DNA of 35,717 bases from Planctomycetota bacterium (lineage in GTDB: Bacteria; Planctomycetota; Phycisphaerae; UBA1845): contig JAJRYY010000077.1 of NCBI GenBank assembly GCA_024275565.1, positions 1-35,717 on the forward strand, written 5' to 3'. Positions within the stretch are counted from its first letter, which is position 1, and each line of letters begins with the position of its first letter. Below the pieces are notes generated by a model, which did no database searches, was not told the DNA's origin, and saw only the letters and a program-made list of their open reading frames with translations. Positions 14,432 through 22,056 of this stretch are shown here, one piece after another. A program made the position numbers and the translations under genes.

Positions 14432-17260
14432 CTACTTATCGATCGCCGCAATTTTGTCCGTCAGTTCAGAGAGTGATTGCTCGCCATTTTCATCGAGAAT
14501 GCCGAGCTTTTGCTGCTCGATCAGTATGTCGTAAGCCTTCTCCAGGTAGATTCGTGCTTCTTGCACTCCATTAAGCTTGTCGTGCTGGGAATCCGATGAT
14601 TCCTGCGAATATACCATGAGAACGTCGCCGAGACAGGCGTACGCCGTTGCAAGCTCACGAGCTCCCCTGCGATCCTCGTGGACTGATGTTGCGTATTCTT
14701 CTCGAATTGTCAGTCCTTTTCGAAAATTCTCGATCGCATCTGCTTGTTGGCCAGCCTCCATTTGCGCTCGAGCGAGCAGTTCAATATAGTTCGCATAGCT
14801 GCGTGTATATTCCGGCAGTTCAGGGGCCATGCTGATGAGCAGTTTCTGCATCCGAATACCGGACTGATAATGTGTTATCACTGCATCCATTTCACCGAGT
14901 TGTGCATAGATGTCGCCCAATTTCATATGTCCCTCAGCCAGGAAGCCTCGATAATTGACGTTGTTTTCATCACGCGCGACGAGTTTCTCAGAAATGTCGA
15001 TAAAATCGCGTACATTGTCACGCGCTAGAGCGAATTGTTGTGTTTTCTGTTGAACCTCTGCGATCCGGAACAGTCCGACGGCGACGTCCTTTTGTGCATT
15101 TGTATTTTCCGGGTCTGCCCTGGAGAGTGCCATACGAATTTTCTGACTCTCGGTGTAATTTGTAAGGGCTTCATCCGTTCTGTTCATCGCGAGAAGTGCA
15201 TTACCGATTCTGCCATAGGTGAAAGATGCATCGCGCTGCGCGTACATGTTGTTCGGATTTGAAGCTGCACGCTTCAGGCGGACCTCGTGTGCACGCTGAA
15301 AGCTGTCCAGCGCACTTTGAAAGTCGTTCATTGACATGTTGACGTCGCCAATTTTGCAATGTCCGACCGTAACCTCCCGCTGGGATCTTGCATCGTCGGG
15401 TTTCGATCGTGCGAGTTTTTCGCGCAATGCGAGGCTTGCCTGGAAGCTGGTCAATGCGTCGTCCAGGCGACCATTCGCCTTGTAGTATTTGCCCATCTGA
15501 TTGTGGCCAAACGTCATCATTCGTTGCATGCCGGCGTGGTCCGGCTGTTTCTGGTACAAGGGTTCTACGATGTCCATGTAGTCCTGATAGCTCCTCAAGC
15601 TGGCGTCCATGTCGCCCATCACCGCCTGGACATCCCCGATCGAGGATATATTGATAGCCAGCATTCGCTGGAAGGCGAGGTTTTCGGGATCGTGACTGCT
15701 CAGGGTGCGACGGATTTCCAGACTCTTGTGATAGCTCTCCAATGCACCACTCAAGTCGCCAAGGTTCGCGTCGTTGGGACGTCCCTGCACATCTCCCATT
15801 TTCGCATATCCATCGGCCAACTCGAGCAGTAAATCGGGCTGATCGGACGCTTCTTCTGCGAGATCGTCGAGGTAACGAATTCCGGTGGAGACCAGAAATA
15901 TACGCGTCGGGGTCGATCCGGGAAGGTGTACGATCTTGTCGTGGAAATCGAAAATGAAGGTATGTGCGAGTTCCCGGACCTGCTCGAAGCGTCGCGACGC
16001 ACGTTCTGCCTCCTCACGGGCGATCTGAGCTTGTCGATTGGCTTTGATCGCGTATTGCGTTGCGACGGCGGTCCCGATCACGAGGGCCAGGAATGCAAAC
16101 ACGACGCCGGCGACGAGCCCCTTATGACGCCGGGCAAATTTCTGAAGCTGGTATGTCGCACTGGGTGGGTGTGCGAGGATCGGGTCGTTGCGGAGGTATC
16201 GCCGAACGTCTGCGGCGAGTTCGGCTGCGGATGGGTATCGACGGTCCTTCTCCTTGTCGAGCGCTTTTGCGACGATGGTTTCGATGTCGCCGCGAAACGT
16301 TCGATTGACCTGACTGAGTTTCCCCGGTGAATCCTCTCGGACGATGCGACCAGCCTCGGGGATCGACCGATTTCGCAGATCGTAGGGTAATCGCAGCGCC
16401 AGCAGTTCATACAGGACGACGCCGAGCGCGTACACGTCGGATCGCGTATCGAGTTGCGTGCCATCACCGCTGATCTGCTCGGGACTCATATAGGCGAGCG
16501 TGCCGATGATATTCCCGGCCTCGGTGAGGAGGGTTGTGGCTTGTATATCCGCGTCGGTCGCCCGTGCGACACCGAAATCGATGACCTTCGCGCGTCCACT
16601 CGTATCGACGAGAATGTTGTCGGGTTTCAAGTCGCGATGGATGATGCTCTTCTGGTGTCCGTGATGGACGGCGTCGCATACCTCTGCGAACAACCCCATT
16701 CGCTGACGACTGCTCAGTTGATGCTGCTCGGCGTAACCTGTGATCGGCATCGCATCCTTGAGATACTCCATTGCGAAGTAGGGCAATCCGCCAAATCCAT
16801 CGTCATGCACACCCGATTCATAAACCTGAGCGATGCCCGGATGATGGAGCTGTCCCAACAGTTGTGATTCTATCTCGAAACGGCGAAGTGCAGACGGTGA
16901 CGAAACGCCCCGATGGATCACCTTCAATGCCACGATCCGACGCGGTGTATCCTGCATGGCTTGATAGACCGTCCCCATCCCACCGGATCCGATCACCTGC
17001 TCAACCGTAAACCGACCCACGCGTTTTCCGATCAACCGATCAGCACCATCCACCGCGAACTGTGCTACCACAGCGGCGCGTTCCGGCTCATCCAGCAGGG
17101 TCATTTTTTCATCAGAGGCAGTCAGGAGTGAATCGACTTCTGCGCGCAGTTCACGATCGTCGCCACACGCTTCATCCAGATAGGAGCGGCGTGCAGCCCC
17201 GGACTTTTGCAGGGCTTCGACCAGGATCGCCCCAGCACGATCGTGCATGGAGGGTTGCAT
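14432..17260 (-). CDS. Ser/Thr protein kinase with membrane segment and TPR C-terminus
   Basis: The protein has 942 residues. Residues about 10-75 form a helical N-terminal region typical of planctomycete kinases. Residues 82-360 are a Hanks-type kinase: G-loop IGSGGMGTVYQA, ATP-anchoring K113 in VALKVI, catalytic loop HRDLKPDN with D210, and DFG at 228-230, followed by GTLAYMSPEQ. Residues 380-405 form one membrane helix (GLVAGVVFAFLALVIGTAVA). The remaining 530 residues are coiled and TPR repeats (GALESYHKSLEIRR, DALTSFQASLALREKLA), predicted outside the cytoplasm. The ATG at 17260 overlaps the sigma factor stop (TAATG), so the upstream in-frame start is rejected. The pair is a likely signalling unit in which the kinase acts on, or is made together with, the sigma factor (inference). 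Confidence 0.94.
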   Translation of the reverse strand: MQPSMHDRAGAILVEALQKSGAARRSYLDEACGDDRELRAEVDSLLTASDEKMTLLDEPERAAVVAQFAVDGADRLIGKRVGRFTVEQVIGSGGMGTVYQAMQDTPRRIVALKVIHRGVSSPSALRRFEIESQLLGQLHHPGIAQVYESGVHDDGFGGLPYFAMEYLKDAMPITGYAEQHQLSSRQRMGLFAEVCDAVHHGHQKSIIHRDLKPDNILVDTSGRAKVIDFGVARATDADIQATTLLTEAGNIIGTLAYMSPEQISGDGTQLDTRSDVYALGVVLYELLALRLPYDLRNRSIPEAGRIVREDSPGKLSQVNRTFRGDIETIVAKALDKEKDRRYPSAAELAADVRRYLRNDPILAHPPSATYQLQKFARRHKGLVAGVVFAFLALVIGTAVATQYAIKANRQAQIAREEAERASRRFEQVRELAHTFIFDFHDKIVHLPGSTPTRIFLVSTGIRYLDDLAEEASDQPDLLLELADGYAKMGDVQGRPNDANLGDLSGALESYHKSLEIRRTLSSHDPENLAFQRMLAINISSIGDVQAVMGDMDASLRSYQDYMDIVEPLYQKQPDHAGMQRMMTFGHNQMGKYYKANGRLDDALTSFQASLALREKLARSKPDDARSQREVTVGHCKIGDVNMSMNDFQSALDSFQRAHEVRLKRAASNPNNMYAQRDASFTYGRIGNALLAMNRTDEALTNYTESQKIRMALSRADPENTNAQKDVAVGLFRIAEVQQKTQQFALARDNVRDFIDISEKLVARDENNVNYRGFLAEGHMKLGDIYAQLGEMDAVITHYQSGIRMQKLLISMAPELPEYTRSYANYIELLARAQMEAGQQADAIENFRKGLTIREEYATSVHEDRRGARELATAYACLGDVLMVYSQESSDSQHDKLNGVQEARIYLEKAYDILIEQQKLGILDENGEQSLSELTDKIAAIDK

Positions 17261-17838
17261 TATCGGGCGTGTTCCGAGAATTCGCGTTTCAACCATACCT
17301 TGGCGATCGTCCAGTCAGACTTCACCGTCGTCAGTCCGACATCCATCGCACGCGAAACCTCTTCGATCGTCATCCCGCCAAACACACGCATCTCCACTAT
17401 CCGTGCCTGCCGCTCACTCCGCTCACCGAGTCGGACCAATGCGTCGTCGAATGCAAGCGCATCAATACCGCCGGATTCCATGACAGCCAGGGCGTTGTCC
17501 AGCGTCACCCGTCCCCAGTCGTCCCCGCCGCGTTTCGATGCTTTTCGCTTGCGGGCATGATCGACCAGGACATGTCGCATCGCCTGGGCGGCGATCGCCA
17601 TGAAATGCGCTCGGTCGGACCATTGCGGACCGTCCTGCCCCACAAGCCGCATATAGGCTTCGTGGACCAGTGCGGTCGGTTGCAATGTGTGGTTCGCAGG
17701 TTGCTGCTGAAAATAATGACCAGCCAGCGCCCGCAGCTCGTTGTAGATGATCGGCAACAGACGCGAAGCAGCCGATTCATCGCCGGATCGCATCTCGTTG
17801 AGAATCGCCGTGACGTGCTCAGGCCCTGACAGCATCAT
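17260..17838 (-). CDS. ECF-type RNA polymerase sigma factor
   Basis: The protein has 192 residues. The sigma-2 region includes LLPIIYNELRALAGHYFQQQ and the planctomycete-type block TLQPTALVHEAYMRLV, followed by RAHFMAIAAQAMRHVLVDHA. The sigma-4 region includes ARIVEMRVFGGMTIEEVSRA with a helix-turn-helix (GLTTVKSDWTIAKVWL). This is the ECF subfamily usually linked to Ser/Thr kinases instead of anti-sigma factors. The ATG at 17838 is supported by GGAGG 6 nt upstream; the ORF opens nine codons earlier without such a site. Its stop overlaps the kinase start by one nucleotide, so translation is probably coupled. It lies divergent to the secreted-protein gene at 18109, with an inverted repeat between them. 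Confidence 0.95.
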   Translation of the reverse strand: MMLSGPEHVTAILNEMRSGDESAASRLLPIIYNELRALAGHYFQQQPANHTLQPTALVHEAYMRLVGQDGPQWSDRAHFMAIAAQAMRHVLVDHARKRKASKRGGDDWGRVTLDNALAVMESGGIDALAFDDALVRLGERSERQARIVEMRVFGGMTIEEVSRAMDVGLTTVKSDWTIAKVWLKREFSEHAR

Positions 17839-17891
17839 ACAAAACCTCCGCCACCATTCTACCACACCCGTAGAACCGCATCAAGCAAGGT

Positions 17892-17924
17892 GTCGTAACC
17901 CATTACAAAACAACAGGTTACGAC
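17892..17924. promoter_or_regulatory. Inverted repeat in the ECF sigma upstream region (candidate operator)
   Basis: GTCGTAACC at 17892-17900 and GGTTACGAC at 17916-17924 form a perfect 9-bp inverted repeat with a 15-nt spacer. It lies 54 nt upstream of the sigma factor start and within the shared region with the divergent gene. The GTAACC half-sites resemble ECF -35 elements (AAC core), so autoregulation is possible but unproven. Confidence 0.35.
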
Positions 17925-18108
17925 GTCATTCAGATAATTTTCAAATCATACCGACCAGTTTGGACCGTGTTTTCGTGATCTGTGTGACGGCTGATATGGG
18001 TCAGTCGCCTGTGTTTGAGCAATGAATCGGCGTGACTTAGCGGATGGCAGCGCCTGCCATGCTGTCACCCGATAGGCTGATTTTTTAAGTGATGAGGAGA
18101 CTTTTGTG

Positions 18109-20511
18109 ATGAAGAAAGTTCAGAACCTGATTTTATTGGCCGCTGTGGCGGTTGTATCGTTTCAAACGGCGTCCTACGCCCAGCTTGTCACTTGTTGCCT
18201 GCCAGATCGCTGCATTGAGGTTATCGAGGTGATCTCATGTTTAGGTCTTGGTGGTACCCCAACGGCCGGTCTCGGCTTGTGCGATACAGTGTGTCCTGGA
18301 GCGTGCTGCCTCCCCACTGGCGAATGTACGCCAATACCTAAATCCCCTTGCGAATCCAATAACGGCAGTTTTGCGGGTGTGGGCGTCCCATGCGGCAATG
18401 TGTGTGTCGGTGCGTGCTGTCTGCCGGACGGCAATTGTGGTGAATTGGAGGGGGCCGATTGCTTCACGTCTGGCGGCAATTATCAGGGTCTGGGGGCGAC
18501 GTGCGAGATCGGACTTTGCAGCGATCCAGTGTCCACCGCATTCACCTACCAGGGGCAGCTCAGTTTGAATGGTGTGCCAGTAAATGACACTGCTGATTTC
18601 ACATTCCTGCTCTACAGCGATTCTGTGGGTGAACCGTCGATTACACAAACCAGTGTCAATTCTGTGGATGTGGTCGATGGATTGTTCTCAGTCGAGTTGG
18701 ACTTCGGTGTGGATGGTTTCAACGGCGACGATCGCTGGCTGGAGATCGACGTCCGCAGTCCGGCTGGTTCGGGCAGCTTTGAGACACTCTCGCCGAGAAC
18801 GCACCTGACAGCCACACCCTACGCCATGCAGACACGCGGGCTGTACGTCGATGATGCGTTCAATGTCGGGATCGGAACCACCAATCCAACGGAAAAGCTC
18901 AGTGTTATCGGCGACATACACGCCGTCGGCGAAATCGCTGCGACTACCGATACAACAACCTCGGCTGGTATCCTGAGAACATATGGTCCGAACGGGAACA
19001 TCAATGTTGACGCAAGCTGGCTCTCCGGATCGCCTGACCACGGTTTCATGAGTGTCAGAAATGCAAGCGGGGACTCTCGCGTTGCACAATGGGTGGGCAG
19101 CGACAGGGGAGGCAAATTATACACCAAAGGCCCGAATGGGAATGACAATATCCGCCTGACCAACGATGCCAGTTCACCAAACCACGGGTATCTCGCTATT
19201 CGTGACTCTAGTGGTGATGATAGGGTGTCTCATATGGTGAACACAGATGGTGTAGGCATCATGTCAACAAAAGGCCCGAACGGATCAGAGAATATACGCA
19301 TGACGTACTTGGCTGGATCACCGGATCACGGTTATCTCGCAGTAAAAGACGCCAACGGTTCCGACAGGGTTACTCAATTCGTGGGAGCCGATGGTGGCGG
19401 TAATATTCGCGTCAAGGACACTGATGGCGACACGAATTTTATCATTCAAAAATCATCCAATACCACACCGACCATGATCGTTCGAGGTGATGCAACAGGA
19501 CCTGTCGCGGTCTTTCGTAATTATGGTACGTCGAGCGCTCAGGGTATTATGATCAGAATCGATAACCCCAGTACAAACAAGAATAACAATTTCATCACCT
19601 TCAGGAATGGGGAAAGTCGTATCACCGGAAGAATCGAAGGATTTGACCTGGAGAACGGTGACTGGACGCCGCCACCCGTCACGTTCGATGTCAATCTTGA
19701 TCTTAACTTCAGTCCAGGAAGCCTGCCTTCCCTGTCCTTTTTCCCAACTGAACTCGACCCGGGGTCATTACCGAGTTTCGGGGCCAACGTTTTCACTTTC
19801 ACCCCGCCAACAGTGTCACAGCTCCAGTCCATGTACACCTGGGCGAACTCCAATGGCGTGACAGGTCTATTCACACTGGACCCGGTTTCGCTGGCAGTGA
19901 CCGCACTCAAGATCACAGCCGCACAGAATGCCAAGGACGAAGGTGTGACCTATGGTTCCAAGGGTGCGGACTACGCGGAATGGCTGCCCAAGCTCGACCC
20001 AGCCGACACCTTCCAGATGGGGCAGATCGTCGGCGTGTACGGCGGGAAAATCAGCCTCAACACAGAAGGTGCTGACAACATCATGGCCATCTCCTACGCA
20101 CCCGTCGTCCTGGGCAACTTTCCTGACCCCGATCGTGCAGATGACTTCGAGAAGATCGCCTTCATGGGTCAGATTCAGGTCGTCGTCCGTGGACACGTCG
20201 ATACCGGTGACTACATCGTAGCCTCAGGTCTCGAAGATGGGACGGCCATCGCGGTCAAATCAGACGATCTCAAACTGGAGCATCTCGGGCAGATTCTGGG
20301 TCGTGCATGGTCAGACTCTGAGAGTGACATTTACGGTTTCGTGAACGTCCTCGTCGGCGTCGATCACGAAGCGTCAGCCGTCATCACACACAGGCAGGCA
20401 GAGAAGCTGGACGCTCAGATGCTGGAGAACGCCGCGCTTCGCGCCGACCTCGAAGACCTCCGTGCGTCCATGACCGAACTCATGCAGCTTGTCCAGAGCG
20501 ACCGTAAATAA
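18109..20511 (+). CDS. Secreted Cys-rich, tail-fibre-like protein with C-terminal coiled coil
   Basis: The protein has 800 residues. The signal peptide is MKKVQNLILLAAVAVVSFQ, with cleavage probable after SYA. Residues about 27-138 are Cys-rich, with CCLPDRC, GACCLPTGEC and GACCLPDGNC. Residues about 144-240 form a beta-rich module seen in bacterial tail-fibre-like proteins (FTYQGQLSLNGVPVND, LSPRTHLTATPYAMQT), then NVGIGTTNPTEKLSVIGDI. From about 290 to 433 a 48-residue unit repeats three times, with GPNGN or GPNGS at ORF positions 294, 342 and 390. A segment near 619 (KGADYAEWLP) resembles the start of intramolecular-chaperone, self-cleaving domains. The last 40 residues form a coiled coil, so it is probably trimeric and extracellular. 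ATG18109 is chosen over GTG18106 because GAGGAG lies about 8-9 nt upstream. Confidence 0.8.
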   Translation: MKKVQNLILLAAVAVVSFQTASYAQLVTCCLPDRCIEVIEVISCLGLGGTPTAGLGLCDTVCPGACCLPTGECTPIPKSPCESNNGSFAGVGVPCGNVCVGACCLPDGNCGELEGADCFTSGGNYQGLGATCEIGLCSDPVSTAFTYQGQLSLNGVPVNDTADFTFLLYSDSVGEPSITQTSVNSVDVVDGLFSVELDFGVDGFNGDDRWLEIDVRSPAGSGSFETLSPRTHLTATPYAMQTRGLYVDDAFNVGIGTTNPTEKLSVIGDIHAVGEIAATTDTTTSAGILRTYGPNGNINVDASWLSGSPDHGFMSVRNASGDSRVAQWVGSDRGGKLYTKGPNGNDNIRLTNDASSPNHGYLAIRDSSGDDRVSHMVNTDGVGIMSTKGPNGSENIRMTYLAGSPDHGYLAVKDANGSDRVTQFVGADGGGNIRVKDTDGDTNFIIQKSSNTTPTMIVRGDATGPVAVFRNYGTSSAQGIMIRIDNPSTNKNNNFITFRNGESRITGRIEGFDLENGDWTPPPVTFDVNLDLNFSPGSLPSLSFFPTELDPGSLPSFGANVFTFTPPTVSQLQSMYTWANSNGVTGLFTLDPVSLAVTALKITAAQNAKDEGVTYGSKGADYAEWLPKLDPADTFQMGQIVGVYGGKISLNTEGADNIMAISYAPVVLGNFPDPDRADDFEKIAFMGQIQVVVRGHVDTGDYIVASGLEDGTAIAVKSDDLKLEHLGQILGRAWSDSESDIYGFVNVLVGVDHEASAVITHRQAEKLDAQMLENAALRADLEDLRASMTELMQLVQSDRK

Positions 20512-20561
20512 CTGGAATCTCACAACCCATACCAGAAAACGTAAGGCTAAGGAGATTTACC

Positions 20562-21620
20562 ATGAATAAGTTATTGACCTCAATCGCGATGTCCGCAGCA
20601 TGTATCTGCATGACAGGAATTGGATACGGATTCGAGATCACCAGATCGACCGTGGACGGTGGTGGCGGACGAATGTCCAGCATTTCATTCACGCTGACCG
20701 GAACCGTAGGACAACCCGACGCGGAGACGAACACAGGCGGAATCTACACCCTGACTGGCGGATTCCATTCCGCCGCGACCACCGCTCCTCCAAAGGAATG
20801 CATCGCAGCCGCGGATTGCGACGATGCACTGGTCTGCACGTTCGACTCGTGTGGAGCAAACATCTGCTCCAACAGTCCAGCCCTTTACGGCGACGTGGCT
20901 GGACTCGCTGGCTGCGGTCCGGATGGCGTGGTGGACCTTTTCGACATCATAGCCATTCTGGACGGATTCAGCGGTAACAGCGTCTGCGCATTATCGCAGG
21001 TAGACATCGCAGGATCCCAGGGAGCGTGTACGCCGGATGGAGTTGTGAACATCTTCGACGTGCTCAACGGCCTGAACGTTTCCCAGGGAGCTGTTCCATG
21101 CGATTGCTCCGGCGACGGCGCACCGATCCCACAGCCACCCGGTGATGCCCTGACCGGCAGTATCTCTCAGCGGCAAAGTGGTACTGTCGTGCTTACGTTG
21201 TCGCCGCGCAGTCGATCCGTCAAACCCGGCGGTACACTGTGGGTCGATGTCTTCGCCTCCGGGGCTGGTGATGTTCGGGGGTACCAATTCGCAGTGTCCA
21301 CAACTGGTGGCGATCATGGTGAACTCAAGGTCACCGGGACGCTCGTCGAGGACGACCGATCGGATTACCTGTTCACTCAGACTGAGAATATCTCCGCAGA
21401 AAAAACCGCAGCAGCAATGGTGATTGGAATGTACTCAGATGTCTCTTTGACGGACCGATCGTATCTCGGAACGGTGGCGCTGAGAGCGACGAAGGAGGCA
21501 GTGGGGGTGTTTGAGTTGAAGTTGAAGTTGAAGTCAGGGCGAAATACGATGATCGTCGGCGCTCAACACCTTTTGATGCCGATCCAGTTTGAAGGCCCGA
21601 TCGTCATCGATGTTCGATAG
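20562..21620 (+). CDS. Secreted protein with dockerin-like and cohesin-like regions
   Basis: The protein has 352 residues and a signal peptide (MNKLLTSIAMSAACICMTGI). The N-terminal segment ITRSTVDGGGG...GTVGQPDAETNTGGIYTLTG (residues 26-68) is a recurrent module in planctomycete exported proteins. It is followed by a Cys-rich ECIAAADCDDALVCTFDSC stretch (79-97). Residues 109-137 and 147-173 are two dockerin-like calcium-binding repeats (CGPDGVVDLFDIIAILDGF and CTPDGVVNIFDVLNGL). Residues about 208-350 are beta-rich and resemble a cohesin-type domain (SVKPGGTLWVDVFASGAGDV, RGYQFAVSTTGG). GGAG lies 8 nt before the ATG. It starts 50 nt after the tail-fibre-like gene, so the two are probably co-transcribed. 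The cohesin reading is tentative. Confidence 0.75.
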   Translation: MNKLLTSIAMSAACICMTGIGYGFEITRSTVDGGGGRMSSISFTLTGTVGQPDAETNTGGIYTLTGGFHSAATTAPPKECIAAADCDDALVCTFDSCGANICSNSPALYGDVAGLAGCGPDGVVDLFDIIAILDGFSGNSVCALSQVDIAGSQGACTPDGVVNIFDVLNGLNVSQGAVPCDCSGDGAPIPQPPGDALTGSISQRQSGTVVLTLSPRSRSVKPGGTLWVDVFASGAGDVRGYQFAVSTTGGDHGELKVTGTLVEDDRSDYLFTQTENISAEKTAAAMVIGMYSDVSLTDRSYLGTVALRATKEAVGVFELKLKLKSGRNTMIVGAQHLLMPIQFEGPIVIDVR

Positions 21621-21666
21621 CAGTCATTGAGATCGGACAGAATTGTCTATCATGTCTGCCAACCAT

Positions 21667-21700
21667 GAACGGCTCTGCGTGTAAGATCGCAGAGTCGTTC
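21667..21700. terminator. Stem-loop between convergent transcription units
   Basis: GAACGGCTCTGCG (21667-21679) pairs with CGCAGAGTCGTTC (21688-21700) over 13 bp, including one G-U pair, with an 8-nt loop. It lies between the dockerin-like gene (+) and the end of the minus-strand export operon. A bidirectional terminator is likely, though the T-tract is weak. Confidence 0.55.
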
Positions 21701-21738
21701 ATTCCAGTGCAGCCCTACGGGTAAGAAAATGTTCCACT

Positions 21739-22056
21739 TCATGTAGCCATTGTCCTTTCTCTGCACATTCTACCCGACCGGTTCATGACCTTCAAAGGAT
21801 TGGCAACTGCTTCATCGAAAGCATACGCGGCCTCCATCGGGTCCTGTTCATGGAATCGACCCCGCAATTGAACCAGGTCGGCCCCCGGGATGCCTGGTAG
21901 AAATTCCCAGCAATGGTCGGTTTTCGCCTGCCCACAAGTTGCAGGTTTTGCCCACTCGCTGACACCTGTGCCCGACAGATCCATGTTCAATGTATATGCA
22001 ACCGTACCAACATCGCCCATCGAGTGTTCAGATGTCTCAGGCGAATTCTGTGTCAT
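21739..22056 (-). CDS. Small protein of unknown function, last gene of the export operon
   Basis: The protein has 105 residues and no recognised family. Its ATG overlaps the stop of the M50-HlyD gene by one nucleotide (TAATG), which strongly suggests a real, translationally coupled gene. It has no signal peptide or membrane helix. The first half is polar with Gly, Ser and Thr (MGDVGTVAYTLNMDLSGTG). A CGQAKTDHCWEF segment carries two cysteines eight residues apart, and a third is near the end (RMCRER). It could be an accessory factor or a small cargo for the neighbouring membrane proteins. Neither is supported beyond position. Confidence 0.55.
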   Translation of the reverse strand: MTQNSPETSEHSMGDVGTVAYTLNMDLSGTGVSEWAKPATCGQAKTDHCWEFLPGIPGADLVQLRGRFHEQDPMEAAYAFDEAVANPLKVMNRSGRMCRERTMAT

